From: Sitta carolinensis
Lineage: Eukaryota > Chordata > Aves > Passeriformes > Sittidae
NCBI GenBank assembly: GCA_032173965.1
Contig: CM063284.1
Span: forward strand, 62,432,863 to 62,496,862
Length of the DNA: 64,000 nucleotides
Direction of reading: 5' to 3'
In this document: one piece after another, positions 14,020-26,300 of the stretch
Position numbering within the stretch: position 1 is the first letter of the stretch
How the letters are laid out: every line of letters starts with the position of its first letter
Translations under genes and position numbers: made by a program
Notes under the pieces: model-generated
Told to the model about the DNA's origin: nothing
The model's database searches: none
Seen by the model: the letters and a program-made list of their open reading frames with translations, nothing else

Positions 14020-17000
14020 AGATAAACAGAATGTAAGTCTGCGAGGGGCAGGACAGGGGTCCGTGGCTGCTGCTGGTTTACACCACATGCACAAAGACAG
14101 CCAGTGTCAGACTCGGACACTTCCATCGACACACACGTTTAAAACACAGGCTTTTTTCAGAAATAAGCAATGCTGGGGCAGTTAAAAAAGCTCTCACACA
14201 GTGACCCTGGTGCCTGTGATGGCAATACCAGGGTACAGAACAGTTCTGCTTCTTTTGATTCCCAAGCCTTGCTCATTAGGGAAAAGTGAATGATCAGACC
14301 AGCTTAAATCCAAACAGCTCATGTGAACTGAAGTTTCTGTGAAACTCGACCAGGTCAGCAGCAAGAGACTTGGAAAAGGAACAGATTTGCTCTGGGTTCT
14401 GGGGCATTTTGGAGGTGGGCAGGTAGCTATGGAAAGGTCAAGCTTGACAGAGGGCCCCTGATGAACATCCAGGATATGCCTGAGCATGACGAGGCAGCCC
14501 AGCACAACACGTGCCACAGAGCTGGTGGCACTTGATGCCTCACCTGGACAAGTCCCTTATGCACCACATCCACTGCATGGGCTCCAGGAAGCCATAAAGT
14601 TCAGGCACCTTCTTGAAATTTAGGCAACTCACTGTACATGTGCTGCAGCATCGCACATTCAACCTGTCTGAGATCTCCCAGCACATGGCCACCAAAAGCT
14701 GAAGCTTCTGTCTGGACATCCAGAAGGCACAAGCAAATTACTGATATCCTTAATTTTCATCCAAAAAAAGAGAAAGTTTCTTGGGAAGAAGGGAAAAGAA
14801 TGAGGCTATGTCCTCTAAAAAGCTGGTGGACATTGCCAACCAGTATCATCTTTTATAGCTCAGATTATGATGGTCAATAAAATTCATTGCTAGGAAATTA
14901 CCTTTCCTAACCATACAAATTTACTTGATTCAAAGAACTAACTTGAGGGATCATAAAAAAATATCTGATATAACTACAAAATAGTAGGAAACATTTACTG
15001 TGGACTGCACCAGATCATAGAAATTTACTTTGCCAGGTACACCATGATCCTCTCTATGGGAAGCAGAGGAGAAAAGCCTTCCAGTATGAATGCAATTAAA
15101 ATAAATCTATCATATGATAAAGGCTATGATACTTCATCCTTAGTATTTTATAATTACTCATTATAAATTATATTTGCATTGCATAAATTATAATAATAAA
15201 TTATAAAACCACATTGGTTATGAGAAACTTGAGTGTCGTGACACAATACAGACCTTTGGGCTTCCTGTTCAGAAATACCATTCAGCTCTCACTTCATTCC
15301 TTTACTAACTAGAGGACAAATGAAAATGAGACTGAAGTTCTCCAGAGTCTTACCAGTAAGTTAACCTTCCAGAAGACTGCAGAAGAAAAAGCTCTTGCTG
15401 TTCCAGGAAAGGTAAATTTTCACATCTTTATTTCCAGCCATGTAAATTACGATCTCATCCTACACACTCATGGGTGAGGGATGTCTGACAACTGTTTTAT
15501 AACTAGCACATTCTGTTCAACTCCTCAGCATATTTATAAGATTATCTTCCTGGGTAAGTATACCCTAGAAAGCATCCAGAGAGTTTGAATCCTAAATTAT
15601 GAATCTATACAAGAGAAGCATTTTTCATTTATATAATAAAAATATGTATACAGGATGTAGATTTTTTTATTTTAATTTTCCCCCAGCACATTTCCAAAGA
15701 AGTCTGCTTAACAATAGAAGCATCTCTTCTGTGAAGCTCAAAAGCTGCAGGCCTCCCTTATCTATGAGCTCTAACAAAGCAGCCCTTATTTAGGTCTTAC
15801 AAGAGAATTTCTTAAGTCTCAATAAGTTCTTCTAAACTAGCCAAGTCTAGAATTCCTATCTTTGGTCAGGTAACTCTGCATCAAATTTCTTTTTAAAACC
15901 TGGGAGAAAATGGCTGGAAGATTTTTATCCTCATACAAAGAAATCTACTAGCTTTGCTCTAAGAATCTTTGGCCTGAAATACAGGATGAAAAAATAAGAT
16001 CATAAAAGGAATTAGTTTGAGAAAGAATGACTGGGAGAAGGAGATGACAGTGCAAAATAGATTTCAACTTTTTAAAGCAGCAGGCAGTACAGCACAACCA
16101 CCCATTGCAGTACCAAAAAATGGAGCAGCCAAAAGTTGATTTTATTGTCCATTGTGGAAAAGCAGTTGAAACCTGTCCACTTGTATTTATTCCTTCAGGT
16201 AAATATGGAGGCAATATTCAGCTTCTCTTAGTTCATTCAACTAAAATTAATACACATTTTAAACTTACCTTTGGCCTTCATGCTGTGTTAGTGGACAGAT
16301 AACAAGACATAGCATTTATCATCATTAAAGCACTGAGAAACATTCATTACTGTTACCCCTCATACCCTTCTTTGGAGTAAGTAACCCTACGCACCAAAAA
16401 TAAATCATCAGTGAAGGGCAGCACTGAATGCCCACTATAGTTCTGGAATAAATACTGCAGAAATGCACTTATTCTGTAGCATGACAAATATCTTTTTTCA
16501 TTAAGAGATGGATTTGGGAGCAGGTATCATCATCCTCATTTTAACATAAGGACACGGAATGCTGAATGGGCTCTTCAGCTGTATTTGACACAGACCAGTG
16601 ACTGATGGGAAATGACGTGATATGTGGGCATGGAGATTTGTGGCCAGACGCAGTACAAATCCAGATTTTTAGCACCGATCTCTGAAGTTTAGAAACTGAC
16701 CTTTAAACACCTAGAGCCCAATTTTCACAAGGCCTGAATGCTCCTGGTTCTGAAGGAATGGAGTACTTTCCACTTCTGTTCTCCAAGAGAGACGTCTGTG
16801 AATGCTCTCAATATAACATTAAAGGCCTAAAACCCCCAAGGTGTCTCTCAGTGGTTGAAGGCCCAAAAACAAACTGGGCATGAGTCCAGGGTGGGCAATG
16901 TGCTCCTGTGTGGTACCTGCACTGCCACAGCCCTGAGCTCTCCCCTGGCTGCTGCCCCCACACCTGCCACCTGCCACAGGGGCAAGAAGAGAGATCGGAA

Positions 17001-17206
17001 GAGCAGGGAAGCCTGGTAGTAATGTGCACCAACTACATCACACAGACGGAGCTCAGGAGGGTGGATTTACAGATACCTCGATTGAGAAGAGTCAGAGTAG
17101 TCACATTCCTGGGGTTCTTTTTGTTCTTCCTAATTATTACTAGTATTATTTTTCATGCTTTCAATAAATCTTTCATAAAGTGACTTTAATGTTTCTTATA
17201 AAATTT

Positions 17207-17236
17207 AAAAAAAAACAAACAAAAGCAAAAAAAAAA
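17207..17236 (+). repeat. A-rich low-complexity tract
   Basis: A runs are broken by AAAC and AAAG units. Confidence 0.85.
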
Positions 17237-18199
17237 GGCAACACAAAAGCAAAAGACAACACTGTAAAAAGATTCCTACTAAAATGTTTCTCTGGAAACT
17301 CTGTGAGAATAGCCAGTTGGTGCAAAATAGCTGCATTGTGGAAAATAAAGCAACAGGGCTTTCCTGCTCCCAGAACTTCAGTGCAGGTACTGCTCAGCAC
17401 ATGCTCAAGTATTCCCATGCAATGAAATGCCAGGATATGTTGGGTACTGGACACGGCCTTTTAAAGAAAATCACTGCTGTAAAGCTTTAATTTTAAGCCC
17501 TAAAGACATCTAGAGCGTCTTTCTCAGTCCATTTGTTGCACCTAAACAGCCAAAGGAAGGGATGCCTGTAGCTCTCCTTATCTAGTTTTTGTGTAAAGAC
17601 CTCCAGCAAAAGCCTGGGGTACCAATCTATGTTTAGATTTCTTGGATGCCTGGACTGGCACTTAGACTGCCAGACTGTGCTAACTCCTGCGTGATTAATT
17701 TATACCAGTTTTGGTATGCCCACCAGGCATCTAAACTGGTGCAAGACAGCTGCCTTCAGCTGCGTTCTCTTAACAGAGGGAAGAACCTGAGAGTTTCATT
17801 AACACAACAGTATTAATGAAAAAAAAGAACCAACACCTTCATTCCAATAGGCATTTTAGCAAAAACAGGCCAACAGAAAGAGGGAGGGGACAGGAAAGAA
17901 ATCAGACTAGCAAAGGATAAGATCCTAATGGTAAGATCACAAAACATGAAAAACCCTCACATTTTAACGTGCAAAGGATATCGGTACATCACAAGGCTGT
18001 TTATGGTTAAAAGAGACTGTACAGCTCCTACATCTTTGTCCTTGAGGCTTTGGTAAAGTAAGACGTGCAACTTCAAGTTCATAAATAAAATGGAAATGAC
18101 AGTAGTGCCATAAAAACATAGGTAGAAAAATAGTGCAAAGCCAAGGGCTGGACACTTTAATCTGTCACAAGTACCCCAAAGCACTACCATTAGTGCTCT

Positions 18200-20170
18200 T
18201 CAAGAAAACACATACAGAAAACATTCTTTATTTATTATAAATGGCAGTTGCCTGCATTGCACTCTGTATTTAGAATGTACTGTCTACTGTTCTGCTTCCC
18301 TTCAAAGCTGAGGATGGAGAATAAATATAGCCTTTCACACTGGCGAGCACTGCCTGCCCTCCAGCCATGACTGGTAGCAAAGTCAGACAGTATTTATAAA
18401 AGAAATCATTTAAAAAGTAAAACAGACAGTATCATTTAAGGCCTCTGTCCCTGCTAGTCTGCTCAACAGACTATGCTTTCTCAAAAGAACACCTGCCACT
18501 TTTGTTACAGTAACCAGAGAGCAAAGTTAAACAGAAAGAAGATCACATTTACAGCTGCCAAGAAGGCAAAGTTCCCGAGGCTCGGCCAAACACCACACAT
18601 TCACCCACCCTCCCAGCACTCTGCGGGTGACCCACGCCGTGTGTTCGCAGAGGGGCAGCTGGGCAGAGCACGAGCCCGACATCACGCTTGGGCTGAGCAT
18701 CTCCTCCAAACCTCACAGCCCTTATGGAAAGGGGTTTGGAATTACAACCAATTATACAGTGCAAACTTGTATCTGTTCCCACAGATATAGAATGAACAGA
18801 CGGGAGTCCAGAACAAAAGCACCACCGGCTCCGGTCATGAGGAGCACCATCCATTAAGGAAATAACCTCCAGGGAGTAGAGTCTGATCTCAGCTACTCCC
18901 GACAGAGCCTGGGGTAATTCCAGCTCTTCAGTGAGCTTTCAGTGAACTTACACAGGTGTAACTGATACCAGGATCTGAACTGGTTGGTGGTGAGGCACCA
19001 AATTAAAATGAAACACTTATTAAATGAAAACCTTCCAGATTTAGAGTAACTAAAAAATATCAGTAACAGTTTGTTAAATTAGAGCAGGACAAAAGAAATA
19101 ACCACCAATGGACAGAAGCTCACATTTACACAGCATTTCTCAAGTATTCACTTCAGCAGGTCTGTAAGGTTTTGAAGGAGGGCTTGGCTTAGCCTGGTTT
19201 CAATAACTTCTTAACAGGGTTCTTGCTGCCACCCCGTGTAAACTGTTGAAAAAATATACTGACTGCCCATATGTATTTGGTGTATCTGCGCCCATGCTGC
19301 CACTCTGTACCCACACAACCAGGATCCCAATGCTCTGCACAAAATGGGAACTGTATCACAGTCTTTCTTAATATATTACCTTCGTTGTAAGTCTGCTACA
19401 CCCATGGTACTGACAAAAGGCATGCCCAATGGTAGGGAAATATGCATATTCCTAATATTTCATGGTAGATACATCATGTTTGATGTGAAAAAAAGAACAG
19501 CTTTCTCAAGGCAGTCCAGTCTCTCAAAAGAGAGCCCTGTCTTAGAAACAGTTTTGTTGGGTTTTCACTTCTGTATTTGAGATCAATGGTAAAAATCAAA
19601 TGGATTTCAATGTTGAAAGAAATGCCATGGCAGCCAATCGACAAGAAACTACCAAACATACTTTCTTAATGATTTGTTGCATTTAACTGGCCACAAGCTA
19701 GCAGACATAAGAATCTAATCGGGCTTTTCTCTCTCCCTCTTTTACAAAAGACACAAAACTTTCTGAGAAATCTGTGTGTCACCAAGAACTAACAGCAAGC
19801 ACAACAGTAATGACTGGATCTGCAAAGACAGAGTAATGAGGCAGGATCAAGTCATGTGCAGCTGATGGAAAATGGGAACATTCTATCAGTCTTGAATGGC
19901 AGATCATATATATGGTATGAAGCACTGAATGGTGTCCTGTTTTCCTCTTCAGGAAGCAAAAACCTACACTATATGTACTGCACAATAATCTAGACTTTTC
20001 CCCCACTAGGACTTGTTAGTGATAGAGTAGCCTGTAAAGAATAGGCACTTATCCCAAGAATTAGCAAAAAAAAGGGAGCATTATTTGGTAGGTATGGCAC
20101 CAAAACACAACCATTGTGCTTTCTCACATACATGTGCTGTACAGATGGAGACTCAAAAAGACACAGAGTT
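18200..20170 (-). other. RNF144B: Probable RNF144B 3' UTR (about 1.95 kb)
   Basis: This is non-coding minus-strand sequence after the TAA. Reading downstream, I found no AATAAA or ATTAAA on the minus strand until the paired signal near 18.23 kb. No repeat or other gene is visible. The 3' boundary is inferred from that signal; use of sites further on would lengthen the UTR. Confidence 0.45.
18227..18236 (-). terminator. RNF144B: Candidate RNF144B poly(A) signal, two overlapping AATAAA
   Basis: The minus strand reads AATAAATAAAG, followed within 30 bases by a T/GT-rich stretch (TGTTTTCTGTATGTGTTTTC), as expected for a downstream element. It is the first canonical hexamer after the stop codon. 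Whether it is the main site is not known from sequence. Confidence 0.5.
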
Positions 20171-20311
20171 TTATGTTGTTGGCAGGTTGGTTTTTTTCTT
20201 TTTGCTCCGACAAGATTTGCAAATGCAACAGATAATGCATGGAGATGCCACAAGCAGCAAGGGGGAGGTCACCAATGCTATGATACCTAGTCCAACGAGG
20301 ATCCCCACAAC
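20171..20311 (-). CDS. RNF144B: RNF144B last coding exon (residues 258-303, transmembrane anchor, stop)
   Basis: This 141-bp segment runs from the acceptor CTTTCAG|GTTGTG to TAA at 20173-20171. It encodes a hydrophobic helix from [14 protein letters not shown] to about residue 287, then a Cys-rich and Lys-rich tail ([10 protein letters not shown]) ending in LPTT. A GxxxG motif (G260, G264) lies in the helix; in RNF144A the corresponding motif is reported to drive self-association in the membrane. The last six residues differ from the HDPSTT-type ending I recall for mammals. Confidence 0.95.
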   Translation of the reverse strand, partial: VVGILVGLGIIALVTSPLLLVASPCIICCICKSCRSKKKKTNLPTT

Positions 20312-23300
20312 CTGAAAGACAGGGTGGTGAAAAATACATATTTAGATAGCATAGAAAATAAAATATATATGTGCATGCATAAACATAGCATAGGTCACAA
20401 AAAAAAAAAAAAGATTAAAATATGAAAATAATCATTTTGGTTCTTCTCTGAAGGGCAAAATCTCTTTGCTTCATGCATGCATGAGAGCTCTTTCCAGCTG
20501 GCTAGGAATATACCTGTGTTCTGTTCCACATCACTGAAGCCCGTGAGTGGCCCAGCTTGTTTCTGCAAGGGCCTCTGTCGTAATGTCGTAAGAAAATATC
20601 ATTCTGAAAAACAAAAGGAGAAGCTGTACGAGCAGGTTACAGAACTGCAGGGAGAGGTTCAAGACCAGAGTAGAAACAACCTTCCTGACACTGCTTCGAA
20701 ATTGCCAGCTGCCAGCAGACAAGTTCACCTGTCTTCTAAATAACTACCTAAGTAACTTCTCGCAGTTTCAGAAATTGGCATATGTTTGGCACCTGAGCTA
20801 TCATACAGCATCTTTATTCCTCCACTTTTAAAAAGCATAAGCACCTGAGTTGCACCTATTGCACAAGTACCTGGTCTATAATTTGGTGATGATAAAGGGG
20901 ACTGAAAACAACAGGCATTTCTGAAAATTAGCAATGTGAGGGATCATCTTCCTGAATATTCTACCTTCTGTTCTCTGCTGTACCTACTTCACAGTAATTT
21001 TCTTCTTAGACTTAACAGGAAAATATAAAAAGTACAAAAATTCTGTTTCATTTCTCTTTTACCATTAATACTTAATAAGCTACTTTTCTTCAAAAGGTGA
21101 CTCATGCCCTGCATTACCCTCCCTAAACCACTGTGCTGTAACCTGACGCTGCTTCCCCTTTCATTTTTCAGCTCTACTCCCTGGCTTTGCAGGTATTACC
21201 TTCATCTATGCCTCGAGCTCCTGTAACCCCCACACATTTAGAAAAACTACATTTGAATCACACAACTACAGTTTCTTTCTCTCTTTCTCCCTTTGAACTG
21301 ACAAAAACTCGATCAGGGCACGTCTGCGAAGTCTGCAAGAATGTGACACTCTTCTTAACAGTGACACACTTCTTAACAATGTTAAGCAATCACCGTGTAC
21401 TGCATGTACTCTGAGGCAAGCCCTAAGACTCATGTTGAAAAAGCACGTCCACCCACACAGAAAGGGGACATAACACTAAGGGAAACCTGTTTAGCGTGCT
21501 GAGTACAGGATGAAGACTGAAGAAGTCTCATTGTTTGCTGGCTGTGGAGTACAAAAAAGAAGACAAGAAAAGCCACACAGCACATAACATTTTAATTCAA
21601 GTGCTGGTAAAGTCCTTTTCACACTCCCATAGTTGTTACTGATGACTGTGCCAAAAGGGCAAGCTGCCATGTATACAAGTGCATTATTCCAGGACTCCTC
21701 ATGCTGCTAGGATACTTGAAGTCCTCATGAGTTGGGTCTGGTTTACAACCTTTGTGAAATAACTTGCAATATGCACTTCACAATCCATGTCCATGATCCA
21801 ACATTTTTATCCTCAAGCCTAATAACCAATCTTTCTCTTCAGCAAATATGGCACTGGAGATGGACTAGTAAAGGAGACCTAGTCCTTCTTAGCAGGGAGT
21901 TCTTAAGCCACCATGGAACAACCCCCTTCACCCAGTACCATACCACTTTTTAGACAGGCTGTGTTCTTTGCTGTTGAAACAGGTGGAAGACTCCCACTCT
22001 CAACCAAACTGTTTTTAGCTACTGGAAGAGGGAATCCAAGCAAGGTATTGCTGGAACAAACCTCCAGAAAGCAAGGTGTTAGTCCCACTTCCCTCAAAGA
22101 ACTAACATGGGACCCCCACAGACATGGCTATAACCCTTTATGGAAGAAATAAAAACTATACTGATATAAATAAAAGCGCTAGGTGAAAGAAGAGAAAGAA
22201 ACTGAGTCAGAAGCTGAATTGAGTCAAGAAATTGGCTAGGACAGCAATGAACTAACAAAAAGCTTGCATAGGGCCTCAGACTAACCCTAACCCCATTATT
22301 CTTCATCCTGGTGGTTTTTCTGCAGCACTTACATCCAAGTTCTGTAGACAATACCAGCAAAATGTGTGCTTGCAGTTCTTGCACATCATCTGAGCACAGC
22401 CCTCGTTTCGCTCGATATAAATTCGACAAACTGGGCACTGCTTAATTGGTGCCTCTGTCTCTGCTCCAATAAGGAATCTAGAAAAGTAAGGAAACATTAA
22501 AGTGAGATCTGAACATAATTTTTCGTATTCAGGTCCATTGCCTGATGTGTATTGTGCCTATTTTTCAGATCATCTAATGTTGTTGTGCTAAGGCACTCAG
22601 TGTGTGAAGCTTCTTATATTCAGTACATTATATTGAAGCATACTCACTACTAGGTGTAATACTATTAATATCACATAAAAGTGAAAATCCCTTGCCTTGT
22701 CTCTTTATGTTACATAAAACCAACCCTCACTACACCCACAATTAATCACCTATAGCATTAAAACTCATGACTTTGTTACAGAGACCTTGCACAATTCATT
22801 TAACAGGACTGGATTATGCAACTCCTAGCACTGTCCTTGTCTGAGTACAATAGGCTTAAACTCCATCACAGCCAGAGAGCACACCTAGAGAAGAAAAATC
22901 ACAGCAAGAGCTTTTTGGCAACTCCTATTCAATGGCATCTCTAGCAAGCAGAATGCTCTTGGTTTTAAGTGTTTCATTTCTTGAAAAAAAAGACAGAAAA
23001 CTTTGAACGCATGACTCAACATAACCTGATTCCAAAACCAAAGATGGTTAACTAAAGACATGACATAATTTAAACACAAAAGTCTCTCTTCTAGACATTA
23101 ATGACTTTTACAACCTGATCTGCAGGTTGTTTGCAGTTACAGAAAATGAGCATAAATCAGACTTCTCACAAGTGAAATTCACTCTCACAGTATAGGCAAA
23201 ATTTGGATCCTGCAATATTGGTATATTGGATTTTTTGTATGGGCACAGGTTGTAATTCTAGCATGTGAACAAAGTGTTTAGGCACACTTAAAGCCCTGGA

Positions 23301-26300
23301 GGGCTTCACCTTTCAGAAGTGTCAGTTGCAAGTCAAGATTGACAAGTACACAAATAATATTAAGTACTAAAAATAAAAATTATCATTTAAAGTAATATAT
23401 AGACTGGAATTGTATTTAAGAAACACCAGGAGAATGGACAGTCTCTGCACTGAAGCTGTGGACCTAGAAGGAAGTTGCTCCATGAACCAGATGTGAGGCC
23501 CTGTGATGAAAAGAACCAAAAGACTGCATGGCCATCATGGATTCCCATCTTACCCCTGCTCAGTTGGTACTGGAGTAGTTGGGTTTTCCTGGCACAGGTG
23601 CTGCCCGTGCCATGGCTCTTTGCAAGAGGAGCAGAAGGTCAGGTGGCAGGAGGGACACTCCACTGGCACCGGTGCTCCCGACTCGCTCGCTGCGACATGG
23701 CACACTGTTTGGCAGTCAGCTGTGGGGCACCATGTTCTCTGGGGATCCAAGTGGACTTCTGAAACACAACAGAGAGAGAAATAAAACTCTTCATACATTC
23801 CTCTTCTCGTTCCAGTGACATGTGTCTAGGGATACAACACCCAATTCTGCACAGGGTGTGGGAGCCAAAGCGCTCCGCACCCATGCCTGTGGGCATTTGG
23901 GCCTTCTCTTCTTTAGGCAGGTCTGCATTTGTGCTCTGCTAAGCAGTTGCACTGAAAGCACTGCAACAATAGAAATACACTACACAGTGTTTATAGAGAG
24001 GTTCAAAATACGAACCTAACTGCTGCTGGCTGAGAAGCATGTGTCTCTAGTAACACTAGGCCACTCCATGTCTTTCACACGTACAAGCCATGCACTAACT
24101 TCCATATAAACAGCAGAAGTACTGTAATTATATTAATGTTAAGTCACTTTCCATGCCTTATTTACTCTCCTCGATCTATAAACTGCAGTTAATATTCAGT
24201 GTATCATATCATTACTGTTTGTTTGGTATCAGATTATTACAGGAGTCAAGACATTATTACAGGGTGGAGACACTGAGATACAGTCATCACCACATGGCAG
24301 AGAACGATAAATGTTTATCTTCTCTCTCACTTCCCAATCTTTATTCAAGGAATTTGCAACAAAAAGTCAACTGGGACACATTCACTGTTGCTCATTTGCT
24401 ACTCAATTCCATGAGATGCAGGTGAACACTCACACCATGCAGAGCCTCCCCAGTAAAGGGCTGTCATGCCTGCAGGAGCTACCTTGTCCCTTCTCCTTCT
24501 CTAGGAGCTCTCTGGTACCATCATTGAAAATAAATAGATGGAGGGGATGTCTCCAAAGTAAGTGGAAATCCTAACTGTGGGATGACCATTACAAGGTACC
24601 TCTAGCAGATAAAATCAGTTATCCTACTTGAAACAAAAAACTGCACAAGGACCTCATATATATGTTGTCTGAATTTTGCTGAAAGCACATATGGATGTTC
24701 ATCTTCTTTGCTGGCTGCAGGACACACAGGTACACAGTGCTCTGACTTCAGGTAATTTCTGAGTCTGTGTCAGAGTGCTCCAACAGATGTAGAGAATTTC
24801 TATATCCATGCAAAGGTTGTCGCCTATAATTTAGACAGTGACAGCAAAATACCTGTACCATCTACCTTCAGCTATTTAATGGATCTAGTTGCATTCTTCT
24901 CTCTTACTGTCTTGCACGTGCTTTCTTTGCCTCCCAAAACAAATAAACATTTTAGTTTCTACTGAATGAAAGCAGAAACAAATTAATTCTCAGCTTCATT
25001 TGTAGGGAGAAGACAGCCATGGTCAAACAAGTAACTTTCCTTATATAAATACTTTTAAAAGGTAATGTCCTGACTGAGAAATCTTTATTTCTCTAGGTTC
25101 CTTTGGTGTCTCTTTAAAGAAACCCTGAACTGGGTAAGACTATGGCCTAGTACCTGCTATTGGATTTAATCCTTCACACAATATGTTCTGCACGTCTTCT
25201 GTTGAAAATTCAGCTTTGGAAACCTAAACTCCCCTATCCTGTTTTTGGGTGAAAGACAGAATGTCTGATTTTGACATCACTGGGTGGAGGGGAGTTGGGT
25301 TGTAAACCTGTTTTATATGAATTTGCTGCAGCAGGATGTAATGCATGAGACGAAACTCTCTCTCTCTCACTTCCTCCATCTTACAAAGAATCTACAGATG
25401 GTGTTTTGCAATCCATGGTGTCTCATACTGTTTGGTTTACCATGGAGTACAAGTGAAACCAGAAAAAAATAAAAAGGAAAGAGGCTATTCCTACTTGCTC
25501 TAGCAAGTTGCTCCATCTCTTGGTTAGGACCATTTCTCTCTCAGGCCTTTCCTCTGCTTCCCTGCACCCAGTTCAGCCACAACGCCCTCTGCTCTCAGGA
25601 GGAAAGCCTTCCCAAATAGTGCCAGTTTCAGGCAGGGATCTGGCCAGTTTTCATAAAACATGCAAGCAAGCAGGTGAGATGTGGGTGGCAGACAGGGGGA
25701 ATGCAGCACCCTGAAGAAAATAATTTCTGGCTCAGAAGAGGAACTGAAATCTCCCTTTAATATGGACTACTTTTGACTCAGGCATAAAATGGATTTTCTC
25801 TTCATCTACCATTCAGGCTACTGAGTAACTGTCACAGAAACACACATAATGCACATGCCCTAATCACTTACCGTTCCTCTATTTCTTGACTTCTATTGAC
25901 TACATCAACCCCATCCTAAATAGACATAGAGCAATTCCTGTTTCTTTTAATAAATATGCTTCACAGAAACTCTGTGGCTTGGCCCTGACTGAATGCAGAG
26001 AAGCTACAGATATGCAAAAAAAATCTTGTTTTTAAAACCACAGTTGCATTTTAAGAACACAAAACCCACAAAAGAATAGCATATTGTCAGTGAATGTATT
26101 ATTAAATTTAAAATTTGTCTATAGATACACCATTCTATATCAATTACTTCTCACTATGTTTTCATACAGTATTATTGGCCCATTATAAAAAAAGAAAGTA
26201 ATTAAATTGAGAAGAAATATATTCTATTAACATAGCTAGCACAGGTGGGGAAAATAGCTGTTGGATGTATAAGTCCTTCTTGGGGTGTTCCAAATTTTCC

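Larger units (their letters stand above)
13481..18199. other. Sequence beyond the first poly(A) signal; possible extended 3' UTR
   Basis: This stretch is AT-rich and free of recognised repeats. On the minus strand it contains several further AATAAA or ATTAAA hexamers (for example near 16.14, 15.67, 15.43 and 13.69 kb), so a longer RNF144B 3' UTR is possible. Block 13.5-14.0 kb is T-rich on the minus strand, as distal UTR ends often are. No ORF is credible. Confidence 0.35.

Noticed and set aside
22278..22297. Telomere-like CTAACCCTAACCCC.
   Set aside because: Only two units, inside an intron; too short to be a telomeric remnant.
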